DNA of 64,000 nt, taken from JBDGYW01 sp964580055. Lineage in GTDB: Bacteria > Gemmatimonadota > Gemmatimonadetes > Gemmatimonadales > GWC2-71-9. The position numbers and the translations under genes are program-made. Each line of letters opens with the position of its first letter. The first letter of the stretch is position 1. The notes under the pieces were generated by a model. It did no database searches, was not told the DNA's origin, and saw only the letters and a program-made list of their open reading frames with translations. The stretch covers positions 13,078 through 77,077 of the forward strand of contig CAZOJI010000020.1 of NCBI GenBank assembly GCA_964580055.1, in the 5' to 3' direction. Below, one piece after another: positions 26,220 to 35,690 of the stretch.

Positions 26220-29200
26220 CGACAAGCCGTCATCACCCAAATACCCCGGTGTTCTGACGGCAACGGACGGAACCACTGCCACGGTCGAGGCGGAGACAAA
26301 CGCCGCTGAGGCAGCCGGTGCATATCCAATTACCCCGTCCACGAACATGGGCGAGGGATGGGCCAAGGCGGTGGCCGTAGGAAAGCGCAACGTCAACGGC
26401 CGCAAGCTCATCTTCTTCGAACCCGAGGGCGAGCACGCCGCCGCCGCGGTTACGGCGGGAATGTCAATGTCAGGGCTCCGCGCCACCAACTTCTCGAGCG
26501 GCCAGGGCATAGCATACATGCACGAGTCGCTGTATGCAGCGGTCGGTAAGAGACTGACCTACGTGCTGAACATCGGCGCGCGAGCGATGACGAAGTGTAC
26601 GCTCAACGTGCACGCCGGTCACGACGACTACCATGCCATCGACGATACGGGCTTCTTTCAATACTTCGCGAAGAACGTGCAGGAGGCGGCCGACCTGCCG
26701 CTCATAGCCCACCGTACGGCCGAGTTGGCGTTGAATCCGGGTTGCGTCGCTCAGGATGGCTTCTTGACGACTCACGTCATCGAGTCGGCGCTGATCCCGG
26801 AACGCGACTGCGTGAAGGAGTATCTCGGCGACCCCTCCGACATCGTTGAGTCGCCCACTCCCGCGCAGCGCTGGGTGTTCGGCGAAAAACGGCGCAGGAT
26901 TCCCGAGATGTTCGACGTCGACTACCCGGCAATGGTCGGAGTAGTACAAAATCAGGACTCCTATGCCCAGGGTGTCGCAGCCCAACGTCCCTTCTTCTTC
27001 GACCACATCCAGAAGATGGCGGATCAGGCGATGGAAGAGTACGCGGTGTTGACGGGGAGACGATACAGCCGCGCCACCGGATACAGGCTGGACGACGCCG
27101 AATACGTGCTGATTGGTCAGGGGTCCGTGGTCTGCAATGCCGAGGCGGTGTGCGATTACCTGCGCGAGAAGGAAAACCTCAAGATCGGTGTGATAAATCT
27201 CACCATGTTCAGGCCCTTCCCGACCGACCTGATCACAAAGATGCTGCGCGGCAAGAAGGCCGTCACGGTATTGGAGAGGACCGACCAGCCGCTCGCCGTC
27301 GATCTACCGGTAGCTAGAGAGATCAGGGCGGCGCTCGGGAAAGCCATCGAAAACGGCCGAGGCAACGGGAGCAAACCGTACGCCGACGCGGAGAAGCTGG
27401 CTCCGAATGAAGTACCCGAGATCTATTCCGGTGCGTTCGGCATGGGAAGCCGTGACCTCCAGCCGGGTGACCTGGCGGCAGCCGTGCAGAACATGAGAGA
27501 CGGCGGCAAGAAACTACGCCAATTCTATCTCTCGATCGATTTCGTGCGGCCCGACACGAATATCCCCAAGCTGCAAATCTGGCAGGAACAGCTCCTGAGG
27601 GATTATCCGGGCATCGAAGACCTGGCGCTGCCGTCTGCCGGCAATCTAAATCTGCTCCCCGAAGACGCGGTCACCATCCGTATGCACTCGGTAGGAGGCT
27701 GGGGTGCGATCACGACCGGAAAGAACATCGCCATGACGTCGGCGGACTTGTTCGGTTTGAACATTCAGGCAAATCCCAAGTACGGTTCGGAGAAGAAAGG
27801 GCAGCCAACGACCTTCTACGCCACCTTGGCCTCGGAACCGTTGCGACTGAATTGCGAGCTGAAGAACGTCAGCGTGGTGCTCGCGCCCGATCCAAACGTG
27901 TGCCGTCACTCAAACCCGCTCGCGGGAATAGCGGATAACGGCGTCTTCATTATGCAGAGCGACCTCTCGGTGGAGGAGTTCTGGAATACTCTCCCCGGCT
28001 CGGTCCAGCAGACTATCAAGGAGAAGAAGGTCAATACGTTCCTGCTCGACGGCTTCAAGATCGCCTCCGAAGAGGCATCGGATCCGGCACTGCGCTACCG
28101 CATGCAGGGTGCCGCCTTCATGGGAGCGTTCTTCAGGGAGTCACCTCTCGTCGAGCGCCACGGCCTGGATGAAGAGAAGCTGTTCGAGGGCATCAGGGCC
28201 CAGGTACAGAAGAAGTTCGGCCATCTCGGCGCACGTGTCGTCGAGGACAACGTCAGAGTGATTCGCCGAGGCTACGACGAGATTCGGGAAGTCAATCCCG
28301 ACAAGCTCGAAGTGGATGAAGCGTCTCTGGGCGCTACCCCGAAGATGCCGGCCATTCTCGATGGAACCAACTGGCAGGAAGGCTTTGGAAACCCGGGTAG
28401 GTTCTGGGAACAGGTCTGCTATCTCTACAAGACCGGCAGCGATCCGATTGCCGATCCGTTTGCGGCCCTGAGTGCTATCCCGGCCGCGACCAGCGCGATT
28501 CGCGATATGACGGACGTGAGATTCGAGATCCCCGAGTTCATCCCGGAGAACTGCACGGGTTGCGGACAATGCTGGGTGCAGTGCCCCGATTCCGCAATTC
28601 CAGGAGTAGTGACCGAGGTAGACCAGGTTATCACTGCCGCGATAGAGACCGTCTCGAAGAATGGACAGTCCTTCGATCGGCTGCGCCAGCTAGTGCCGCA
28701 CCTGGCGCGGGAATCTCGACGAATCATGAAGGGTGTGGAGGTCAAGAGCTTCGCCGACATACTGGCGACAGCGTATAAGACGGTTAAAGACAAGCTCAAC
28801 ATGGATCCGGAGAAACGGGCGGAGCTGGATGAAGAGTTTGCCCCGGTATTCTCGGCGCTCGCCGAATTCCCGCTGGCGAAGACCGCACCTTTCTTCGACG
28901 TGCCGGAGGACAAACAGGCGGGCACGGGCGGCCTGTTGTCGATCACGGTGAATCCCTATACCTGCAAGGGCTGCAACCTATGCGTGGATGTCTGCCCCGA
29001 CAACGCCTTGATCACGGTCAAGCAGGACGAAGCGGCAGTCGAGAGGATGCGTCGCAACTGGGAGCTGTGGGAGAATCTCCCCGATACGGACGATCGATAC
29101 ATCAACATATCCGACATGGATGAGGGTATTGGCGTCCTCTCGTTCTTGATGCTCAAGAAGCAAAACTACATGTCCATGGTCGGAGGCGACGGCTCCTGCA

Positions 29201-31272
29201 TGGGCTGCGGTGAGAAGACCGTCATGCACCTGGTCCTTTCGGCGGTCAATGCTCTCATGTTCCCGCGCGTGGCCAAATACGTCGAAAAGCTGGATGGAAT
29301 GATCTCGCAACTCGACGAGAAGGCGCGCAACATCCTTTCAGCCGACGCCGATCTCGAAAGCGTGAGTGCCGGCAATGGCAAGGGTGAAGAGGGATTTTCG
29401 ATCCCGCTCGATCACGAGAAGCAGGCGAAAGTGGAACGTATCAACGGGATCATCAAGGAACTCAAGGATCTCAGGTGGCGTTACACCGAAGGACCGACGG
29501 GACGGGGCCGGTCCACTTTGGGTATGACCAACGCAACCGGGTGCTCTTCGGTTTGGGGCAGCACTTACCCGTTCAACCCCTACCCGTTCCCATGGACGAA
29601 CCATCTGTTCCAGGATGCGCCTTCGATCGCGATTGGAATATTCGAGGGCCACATGCGGAAGATGCGCGATGGTTTCGTGTCGGTTCGCCGCGCCGAGCTC
29701 GAGTTGAACGAAGAATACGAAGCCGAAGTGCATGAGCCTTTCTTCGAGGATTTCGATTGGCGCGAGTTCTCGGATGAAGAGTTCAAGATGTGCCCGCCGA
29801 TCTTCGCGACTGGTGGCGACGGCGCAATGTACGACATCGGATTCCAGAACCTCTCCCGCCTGCTAGCGTCCGGCAAGCCGATCCGGGTGATCATTCTGGA
29901 CACGCAGGTCTACTCGAACACCGGTGGACAGGCATGCACGAGTGGCTTCCTGGGCCAGGTGTCGGACATGGCCGAATACGGCAAGGGGCAACACGGTAAG
30001 GAGGAGCAGCGCAAAGAAATGTCGCTGATTGCGATGGCTCACGGGAAAGTCTTCGTGCACCAGAGCACTCAGGCCGCTGCATCCCATCTGTTGGAGGGAG
30101 TGCTGAAGGGCCTCAACGTGCGGTGCCCTTCCGTGTTCGTTTTGCACAGTCCCTGCGCACCCGAGCACGTAATAGGCGACGACGCCGCCGAGCGCGCTTC
30201 GAAATTGTCCCTGGAGAGCCGGGCATTCCCCGTTCTCACCTACGACCCGTTTGAAGGCCAGTATCTCTGTGACCAGTTGAGCCTGGATGGCAATCCGGCG
30301 GTCGAAGACAACTGGCCCACTTACGAGATCTCGTACGTGGATGAAGAAGGGGCGGAGCAGAAGATGGAGCTGCCTCTGACCATCGCCGATTGGGCAGCCA
30401 CCGAAGGGCGTTTCTTCAAACACTTCAAGAAGGTCAAAGGAGAGTTTGACGAAGACGCGATGGTTCTGTTCCACGACTATCTGGAACTCTCCGCAGAGGA
30501 TCGCGCTGAGAAAACGCCGTTCATCTATCAGGTGGGACCGGACAAGAAGCTTTCCCGCATCACGATGGCCGATGAGATAGTCGAACTCGCGGAAGAGAGA
30601 CTGCAATCGTGGTCGAGGCTCAGGCAGTTGGCGGGCGTCGAAGTGGCGCCGGCGGTCAAAGACCAGCTCGAATACGAGTTCGAAGGCGAATTCGATAAGA
30701 AAGCTGCCGCGCTCCGCACCGAGTACGAGGCAAAGATGGCGGAGTTGAGGGCGTATTATCCTCGCGTCGTGGCACGGAAACTCGCCGAGGGTCTCGTAAG
30801 GGCCGGGGACGGCTTCAAGACGGTTGCCGAACTGCTCGAGCAGGCGCAGTCGGTTCCAGGCCTGGAAGCGATCCCGGGTGACATCCTGGGCGGAAACGGC
30901 GGTACTGGCAACGGTGGCGATGGCGGTACTCCAACCACCGCCGCACCGGCAGGTGATTCGGCGGTAGCGGTTGCGGAGGCGCCGGCGGAAGCCCCGGCGG
31001 CGGAAGAGGAGGAAGAAGGGCTCGCAATGGAGCCCTACATAGAATCCGCCAGGTGCACGACGTGTGATGAGTGCACCAAGATCAACAACAAGATGTTCGC
31101 TTACAACGACAAGAAGCAGGCCTACATCAAGGACCCGAGGGCAGGCACCTTCAAGCAGTTGGTGCAGGCGGCTGAAAAGTGCTCGGTGGGAATCATCCAT
31201 CCGGGAACGCCGCTGAATCCGAAGGAGAAGGACCTCGACAAGTGGGTCAAACGGGCAGAACGCTTCAACTGA
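26206..31272 (+). CDS. Oversized pyruvate:ferredoxin oxidoreductase-like (NifJ-type) enzyme
   Basis: 1688 residues, against about 1170-1200 for usual single-chain PFOR/NifJ. The start is the ATG at 26206, eight bases after an AGGAG site. Domain order: alpha domain (AAGAYPITPSTNMGEGWAKA, about 30-45), gamma domain (about 510-690; VGGWGAITTGKNIA), two [4Fe-4S] sites (CTGCGQCWVQCP near 783 and CKGCNLCVDVCP near 920), and a TPP-binding beta domain (GDGSCMGCGEKT near 994; GGDGAMYDIGFQ near 1205; DTQVYSNTGGQ). The two cluster motifs are about 137 residues apart because of an inserted helical segment. After the beta domain come a charged helical region, a Gly/Ala/Pro/Glu linker (about 1555-1605), and a final single-cluster ferredoxin domain beginning CTTCDEC near 1616. 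It would make or use acetyl-CoA/pyruvate with ferredoxin; the substrate is not certain. Confidence 0.9.
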   Translation: MKQNNDKPSSPKYPGVLTATDGTTATVEAETNAAEAAGAYPITPSTNMGEGWAKAVAVGKRNVNGRKLIFFEPEGEHAAAAVTAGMSMSGLRATNFSSGQGIAYMHESLYAAVGKRLTYVLNIGARAMTKCTLNVHAGHDDYHAIDDTGFFQYFAKNVQEAADLPLIAHRTAELALNPGCVAQDGFLTTHVIESALIPERDCVKEYLGDPSDIVESPTPAQRWVFGEKRRRIPEMFDVDYPAMVGVVQNQDSYAQGVAAQRPFFFDHIQKMADQAMEEYAVLTGRRYSRATGYRLDDAEYVLIGQGSVVCNAEAVCDYLREKENLKIGVINLTMFRPFPTDLITKMLRGKKAVTVLERTDQPLAVDLPVAREIRAALGKAIENGRGNGSKPYADAEKLAPNEVPEIYSGAFGMGSRDLQPGDLAAAVQNMRDGGKKLRQFYLSIDFVRPDTNIPKLQIWQEQLLRDYPGIEDLALPSAGNLNLLPEDAVTIRMHSVGGWGAITTGKNIAMTSADLFGLNIQANPKYGSEKKGQPTTFYATLASEPLRLNCELKNVSVVLAPDPNVCRHSNPLAGIADNGVFIMQSDLSVEEFWNTLPGSVQQTIKEKKVNTFLLDGFKIASEEASDPALRYRMQGAAFMGAFFRESPLVERHGLDEEKLFEGIRAQVQKKFGHLGARVVEDNVRVIRRGYDEIREVNPDKLEVDEASLGATPKMPAILDGTNWQEGFGNPGRFWEQVCYLYKTGSDPIADPFAALSAIPAATSAIRDMTDVRFEIPEFIPENCTGCGQCWVQCPDSAIPGVVTEVDQVITAAIETVSKNGQSFDRLRQLVPHLARESRRIMKGVEVKSFADILATAYKTVKDKLNMDPEKRAELDEEFAPVFSALAEFPLAKTAPFFDVPEDKQAGTGGLLSITVNPYTCKGCNLCVDVCPDNALITVKQDEAAVERMRRNWELWENLPDTDDRYINISDMDEGIGVLSFLMLKKQNYMSMVGGDGSCMGCGEKTVMHLVLSAVNALMFPRVAKYVEKLDGMISQLDEKARNILSADADLESVSAGNGKGEEGFSIPLDHEKQAKVERINGIIKELKDLRWRYTEGPTGRGRSTLGMTNATGCSSVWGSTYPFNPYPFPWTNHLFQDAPSIAIGIFEGHMRKMRDGFVSVRRAELELNEEYEAEVHEPFFEDFDWREFSDEEFKMCPPIFATGGDGAMYDIGFQNLSRLLASGKPIRVIILDTQVYSNTGGQACTSGFLGQVSDMAEYGKGQHGKEEQRKEMSLIAMAHGKVFVHQSTQAAASHLLEGVLKGLNVRCPSVFVLHSPCAPEHVIGDDAAERASKLSLESRAFPVLTYDPFEGQYLCDQLSLDGNPAVEDNWPTYEISYVDEEGAEQKMELPLTIADWAATEGRFFKHFKKVKGEFDEDAMVLFHDYLELSAEDRAEKTPFIYQVGPDKKLSRITMADEIVELAEERLQSWSRLRQLAGVEVAPAVKDQLEYEFEGEFDKKAAALRTEYEAKMAELRAYYPRVVARKLAEGLVRAGDGFKTVAELLEQAQSVPGLEAIPGDILGGNGGTGNGGDGGTPTTAAPAGDSAVAVAEAPAEAPAAEEEEEGLAMEPYIESARCTTCDECTKINNKMFAYNDKKQAYIKDPRAGTFKQLVQAAEKCSVGIIHPGTPLNPKEKDLDKWVKRAERFN

Positions 31273-31279
31273 TATTGGC

Positions 31280-32605
31280 ATGGACGATAGGCTCAAGACG
31301 TTTCGACAGGGCGTTCATCCGCCGGAACTGAAAACACTCACCGAACACAGCCGGATTCGGCGGATGCCGTTCCCGGACGAAGTAGTGCTTCCGTTGAGTC
31401 AGCACACCGGAAAGCCGGCCAGGCTCCTGGTGCAGGTCGGCGACGAGGTTGAGCGCGGCGACAAAATCGCGGAGGCCGACGGCTTCATATCGGCCCCGTT
31501 GCACGCCTCCGCCACAGGCAAAGTCGAGGAGATTGGGCTTTGGCCGCATCCGAACGGTTCTTATTCACCGGCGGTGCGTATCGAAGTCGAAAGGTACTCG
31601 GCACAGACTCCGCGCGGCAGAAAGGTCCCCGAGTGGGAGCACCTTTCGCCCGACGGCATCCGGGCGGCAGTGAAGAACGCGGGCGTAGTGGGGTTGGGAG
31701 GAGCGGCATTTCCCACGCACGTGAAGCTTACGCCTCCCGAAGGTGCGAAGATCGACACCCTCATCCTGAACGGTTGCGAGTGCGAGCCGTACTTGACCTC
31801 AGATCACCGCACCATGGCGGAGTATCCTGACCGCGTGCTGCTCGGTACCAGGATCATGATGAAGTGCCTCGGTGTGGGGCGTGGGATGATCGGCATCGAG
31901 AAGAACAAACCCGACGCGATCGAGGCACTCACAAAAGCCTTGCCGAGTGACCTCGACATCACGATTTACCCGCTCACGGTCAAATATCCTCAGGGCGCGG
32001 AAAAGATGCTGATAGACGCTCTGCTGAACCGTGAGGTGCCGTCGGGGAAACTGCCTCTCGACGCAGGTGTGGTCGTGCAGAATGTGGGTTCGATCGCCGC
32101 AATAGCGGAAGTGTTCGAGACAGGTATGCCGCTGGTTGAACGGATTGTGACGGTGACTGGGAAAGGCATTCAAGACCCGTCGAATCTCATCGTGCCGGTC
32201 GGCACCAAGCTTCGCGATTTGATCTCCATGTGCGGCGGGTTGAAGGAAGACGCTCATGAGATCGTATTCGGCGGACCGATGATGGGGACGTCGCAGTCAA
32301 AACTGGACGTCCCCCTTCTGAAGGGTACATCGGGCGTCGTCGTGCTTTCGGAGGAAGAATGCAAGCGTGCTGAGTCGCACCCATGTATTCGATGCGGGCA
32401 CTGTCTGGACGCGTGCCCGGTCTTCTTGAATCCTCAGCGTCTCGGGGCTCTGGCCCGGGCAGAACGTTTCGAGGAAATGAACAAATATCATCTTGCAGAC
32501 TGTATGCTCTGCGGGAGTTGTTCGTATGTATGCCCGTCCAACATTCCGTTGAGCCAGTTGTTCCAAGTCGCAAAAAAGGCGTTATGGAAGCGGCAGGCAG
32601 CGTGA
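31280..32605 (+). CDS. rnfC: Rnf complex subunit C
   Basis: 441 residues. A barrel-sandwich hybrid N-terminus (LVQVGDEVERGDKIAEAD) precedes the NADH/FMN-binding SLBB-type core (GVVGLGGAAFPTHVKL, LNGCECEPYLTSDHR). Two C-terminal ferredoxin clusters follow (CIRCGHCLDACP and CMLCGSCSYVCPSNIP). RnfC is the cytoplasmic NAD(H) site of the ion-translocating ferredoxin:NAD+ oxidoreductase. It lies seven bases after the PFOR-like gene and overlaps rnfD by four bases (GTGA). Length and domains are normal. Confidence 0.95.
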   Translation: MDDRLKTFRQGVHPPELKTLTEHSRIRRMPFPDEVVLPLSQHTGKPARLLVQVGDEVERGDKIAEADGFISAPLHASATGKVEEIGLWPHPNGSYSPAVRIEVERYSAQTPRGRKVPEWEHLSPDGIRAAVKNAGVVGLGGAAFPTHVKLTPPEGAKIDTLILNGCECEPYLTSDHRTMAEYPDRVLLGTRIMMKCLGVGRGMIGIEKNKPDAIEALTKALPSDLDITIYPLTVKYPQGAEKMLIDALLNREVPSGKLPLDAGVVVQNVGSIAAIAEVFETGMPLVERIVTVTGKGIQDPSNLIVPVGTKLRDLISMCGGLKEDAHEIVFGGPMMGTSQSKLDVPLLKGTSGVVVLSEEECKRAESHPCIRCGHCLDACPVFLNPQRLGALARAERFEEMNKYHLADCMLCGSCSYVCPSNIPLSQLFQVAKKALWKRQAA

Positions 32606-33603
32606 GCAATCAAAATCTCCTGATCACCGCGTCGCCCCACTTGGGCGGCCGAGACACAACGCCCAAAATCATGTGGTCTGTAGTTGCCAGTCTCGTGCCG
32701 GTCGTGGCGGCTTCTGTATTCTACTTCGGCCCCAGTGCAGTTCTGGTGATCGTCTCCAGCTGCGCCGGGGCTTTGCTGGTCGAACAGTTTTTCGGACCGA
32801 AATCAGCGCTCAAAGATGGTTCAGCCGTGATTACCGGGCTGCTGCTCGGTTTGACATTGCCGCCCGGCTTACCAATGTGGATGGCGTTCGTCGGGGGGGC
32901 GTTCGGAATAGGTTTCGGGAAACTGATTTTCGGAGGGCTCGGCCAGAACCCATTCAATCCCGCCCTGTTGGGGCGTGCGTTCCTTCAGGCGGCGTTCCCC
33001 GTCGCTCTGACGACATGGCCCGCGCTGGATGGCCCATGGTGGAGCCTTCGCGGCGACAATTTCGCTCTACCGTTGATGAGCGCCAGCACCGACGTGCTGA
33101 CCGGGGCAACGCCGCTCGGGTTGATGAAATTCGAGCAGGTTGCCACCGACAACGTCAACCTCATCATGGGCTCCATCGGCGGGTCGGCCGGAGAGACCTC
33201 CGGTTTGATCATTCTGTTGTGTGGCGTCTACCTTGCCTTCAGGAATCACCTCAACTGGCGCATTCCGGCGAGCATACTGCTCACCGTCGCTGTGTTGTCC
33301 GGCGGCCTTCACCTGCTGGATTCGGCCAATTATCCGAGTCCGATTTTCATGCTCTTCGCGGGTGGATTGATGCTGGGTGCGGTGTACATGGCTACGGACA
33401 TGGTGACTTCACCGACGACTAACCTGGGATGTTGGCTGTTCGGTTTCGGTATCGGCTTCCTGACCGTTGTGATTCGAACATGGGGCGGTCTGCCCGAGGG
33501 AGTGATGTACGCGATTCTGTTGATGAATGCGATGGTGCCCTTCATAAATCGAGCGACACAACCTCGAGTGTTCGGCACCAAGCTGAAGCAGGTGGTATCG
33601 TGA
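32602..33603 (+). CDS. rnfD: Rnf complex subunit D (covalent FMN, membrane)
   Basis: 333 residues from the GTG at 32602 (GTGA overlap with rnfC); an ATG at 32584 is an alternative. Multiple transmembrane helices. The FMN attachment motif is TGAT within DVLTGATPLG, with the modified threonine near 170. Conserved GQNPFNPALLGRAFLQ and ITGLLLGLTLPP regions are present. RnfD is a homologue of NqrB and forms part of the ion path. The next gene, rnfG, overlaps its stop by four bases. Confidence 0.95.
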   Translation: MSNQNLLITASPHLGGRDTTPKIMWSVVASLVPVVAASVFYFGPSAVLVIVSSCAGALLVEQFFGPKSALKDGSAVITGLLLGLTLPPGLPMWMAFVGGAFGIGFGKLIFGGLGQNPFNPALLGRAFLQAAFPVALTTWPALDGPWWSLRGDNFALPLMSASTDVLTGATPLGLMKFEQVATDNVNLIMGSIGGSAGETSGLIILLCGVYLAFRNHLNWRIPASILLTVAVLSGGLHLLDSANYPSPIFMLFAGGLMLGAVYMATDMVTSPTTNLGCWLFGFGIGFLTVVIRTWGGLPEGVMYAILLMNAMVPFINRATQPRVFGTKLKQVVS

Positions 33604-34289
33604 CGGAAGAGAATCTCAATAACGACACTGCGTCGCAGGCTCCTCCGCCGCCCCCGCAGCAAAAGGAGGTTCCGCCCTGGCGACTAGTTCTCACGCTCGC
33701 GGTGGCGGGAGCTATGGCGGGGTTCCTGATCGTTTTCGTATACGTCGCCACGCTGCCGGTCATCACTGCCAACAAGGCCGAGGAGTTGAGGCTGGCGATT
33801 CAGGACGTGCTGGGAGCACCGGACGAATTCGATACGCTCTTCGTGGTCAACGGTGAACTCGTCAATGAGTTGTCTCCCGGTGAGGATCCGGCAGACTACG
33901 ACCAGATCTATCCGGGGTACCGAAACGATGGAACCCGTGTCGGATATGCCATACAGTCCGCCGAATTCGGCTTCCAGGATGTGGTCCGATTGATCTTCGG
34001 GTACGATGCAAGTTCGGAGACGATTTTGGGCATGCTTGTGCTGGAGCACAAGGAAACGCCGGGCCTGGGCGACAAGATAGTCAAGGACCCGGAGTTTGTC
34101 GGTCAGTTTTCCGGATCGTCGGCCCCGCTGACGGGCGTGAAGACCGGGGAAGGCGACGGCAGCCAGGATGAAATCGATATGATCACTGGTGCAACAATCT
34201 CATCCCGAGCAGTGATTCGGATAATCAATAACTCGCTCGAGCGAATAGACCCAATGCTCGATTCATACAGCGGCGGGGGCGGGCGATGA
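33600..34289 (+). CDS. rnfG: Rnf complex subunit G (covalent FMN)
   Basis: 229 residues from the GTG at 33600. A proline-rich N-terminal tail is followed by one transmembrane helix (about 28-52) and a periplasmic FMN-binding domain. The flavinylation motif is TGAT at about 196-199 (MITGATISS), where ApbE attaches FMN through a phosphoester bond to the last threonine. Typical GDKIVKDPEFVGQF and HKETPGLGDK segments are present. apbE is encoded five genes downstream in the same operon, so substrate and modifying enzyme are co-produced. Confidence 0.94.
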   Translation: MTEENLNNDTASQAPPPPPQQKEVPPWRLVLTLAVAGAMAGFLIVFVYVATLPVITANKAEELRLAIQDVLGAPDEFDTLFVVNGELVNELSPGEDPADYDQIYPGYRNDGTRVGYAIQSAEFGFQDVVRLIFGYDASSETILGMLVLEHKETPGLGDKIVKDPEFVGQFSGSSAPLTGVKTGEGDGSQDEIDMITGATISSRAVIRIINNSLERIDPMLDSYSGGGGR

Positions 34290-34939
34290 GAAAGACAACT
34301 CCCCAACAGGACTTTGTGCGAGGTGTCTGGCGGGAGAACCCGGTTTTGGTTCAAATGCTGGGACTCTGTCCGGCTCTCGCAGTCACAAACACGGTGGTAA
34401 ACAGCTTCGCAATGGGTGTGGCCACGTTCTTCGTGCTGACGGGATCGAGCCTCTTGGTTTCGACGTTCAAGAACTTCATTCCGAACCAGGTGAGAATCTC
34501 CACCTATATCGTGATCATTGCGACGTTCGTGACAGTGACGGACATGACGCTGGAGGCTGTGGTTCCCAACATCCACAAAGAACTTGGCGCTTTCATTGCT
34601 CTGATCGTCGTGAACTGCATGATTCTGGGGCGGCAAGAAGCATTCGCCTCGAAGCGGCCGGTGGGTAGGGCCCTCCTGGATGCGGTCGGGACCGGTATCG
34701 GTTTCATGATCGCGCTTCTCATTCTGGGCACGGTTCGGGAGATCTTGGGCAGCGGCACGGTACTCGGGATTTCTCTGTTCGGTCCCAACTTCGAGCCCTG
34801 GGTGGTGTTTGTGCTGCCGCCGGGCGGGTTTTTGACGATCGGGTTCGTGTTGCTGGGTCTGAATTCCTATCAACGGCGTAAGGAACAACGAGCTCGAGCC
34901 TTGAGTGGCGGCGGAGTTCCGCAAGAGGAGGCTGCATAA
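34286..34939 (+). CDS. rnfE: Rnf complex subunit E
   Basis: 217 residues and six hydrophobic segments; a homologue of NqrD. Family features include ENPVLVQMLGLCPALAVTN near the N-terminus and NCMILGRQEAFA in the fourth helix region. The cysteines in LGLCPALA and VVNCMILGRQ are those that, with RnfA, ligate an intramembrane iron-sulfur centre in the related complexes. The C-terminal tail is basic and cytoplasmic. ATGA overlap with rnfG; its stop directly abuts the rnfA start. Confidence 0.95.
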   Translation: MRKTTPQQDFVRGVWRENPVLVQMLGLCPALAVTNTVVNSFAMGVATFFVLTGSSLLVSTFKNFIPNQVRISTYIVIIATFVTVTDMTLEAVVPNIHKELGAFIALIVVNCMILGRQEAFASKRPVGRALLDAVGTGIGFMIALLILGTVREILGSGTVLGISLFGPNFEPWVVFVLPPGGFLTIGFVLLGLNSYQRRKEQRARALSGGGVPQEEAA

Positions 34940-35521
34940 ATGGACAACAATCTCCTTCTCATACTGATCTCCGCGATGGTGGTGAACAACTTCACCCTGT
35001 TCTACTTTCTCGGACTCTGCCCGTTCATGGGAGTCTCAGGGCGCGTGGAGACAGCGTTGCGGATGGGTGCCGCCAACTTGTTCGTTCTGACGATCACGGC
35101 GGTATGCGCCTGGTTCCTGTACAAGTTCATTCTTCCTGCGGCACCGTACCTACGCCTCATTTCGTTCATCGTGGTCATCGCTTCCAGCGTACAGATAACC
35201 GAGATCGCGATAAAGAAGTTCAGTCCGGCGTTGTTCAGGGCGCTCGGCATCTACCTTCCGCTGATCACGACCAACTGCGCGATTCTCTTCTACGCCATTC
35301 AGTCGACCAACAAAGGCTACACCTTCATCCAAGGGCTGTTCTATGCTTGGGGGGCCGGTCTGGGTCTCACCCTGGCGTTGGTGTTGATGGCCTCTATTCG
35401 AGAGGATAGCGAGCTGGTGACGGTACCCGAGGTGGCAAAGGGCACGGCGCTGACGTTCATCATTGCGGGGTGTCTGTCCCTGGCGTTCATGGGATTCGCG
35501 GGACTGTTGAGTTCGTCGTGA
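34940..35521 (+). CDS. rnfA: Rnf complex subunit A
   Basis: 193 residues with six transmembrane helices; a homologue of NqrE. Matching motifs are NNFTLFYFLGLCPFMGVS in helix 1 and LPLITTNCAILFYAI in helix 4, carrying the cysteines of the RnfA/RnfE iron-sulfur site. The gene abuts rnfE with no gap. Its last four bases (GTGA) also start the next, very small gene. Confidence 0.95.
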   Translation: MDNNLLLILISAMVVNNFTLFYFLGLCPFMGVSGRVETALRMGAANLFVLTITAVCAWFLYKFILPAAPYLRLISFIVVIASSVQITEIAIKKFSPALFRALGIYLPLITTNCAILFYAIQSTNKGYTFIQGLFYAWGAGLGLTLALVLMASIREDSELVTVPEVAKGTALTFIIAGCLSLAFMGFAGLLSSS

Positions 35522-35688
35522 GCCTGTTCCTCGGGATTTGTGGATGTGCGGCGCTCGTTGTGGTTTTCGGCCTCGTGGGCGGGCGACACGAGGTACACGA
35601 GAGAACTGACGAATGCGGCAGTTGCGGTACCAAGGAAGGCGCCGCCGATTGCGGCGCTTGCAAGACGGCAAGTGACATTTTGGAGTAG
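35518..35688 (+). CDS. NqrM-like small cysteine-rich membrane protein (putative Rnf maturation factor)
   Basis: 56 residues starting with the GTG at 35518 that overlaps the rnfA stop (GTGA), and ending two bases before apbE. One transmembrane helix at about 2-22 is followed by a short tail with four cysteines as CGSCG and CGAC. NqrM (DUF539), needed to insert iron into the NqrD/NqrE site of Na+-NQR, has the same plan: one helix, then a short tail with about four cysteines, near nqrF and apbE. RnfA and RnfE are the NqrE and NqrD homologues. I infer an analogous role for Rnf. The similarity is one of size, topology and cysteine pattern; I cannot show homology. Confidence 0.72.
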   Translation: MSLFLGICGCAALVVVFGLVGGRHEVHERTDECGSCGTKEGAADCGACKTASDILE

Positions 35689-35690
35689 AC

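Noticed and set aside
29863..31296. Minus-strand open frame of 477 codons opposite the PFOR-like gene
   Set aside because: Antisense shadow of a clear multi-domain enzyme; composition is Leu/Arg/His-rich with no motif.
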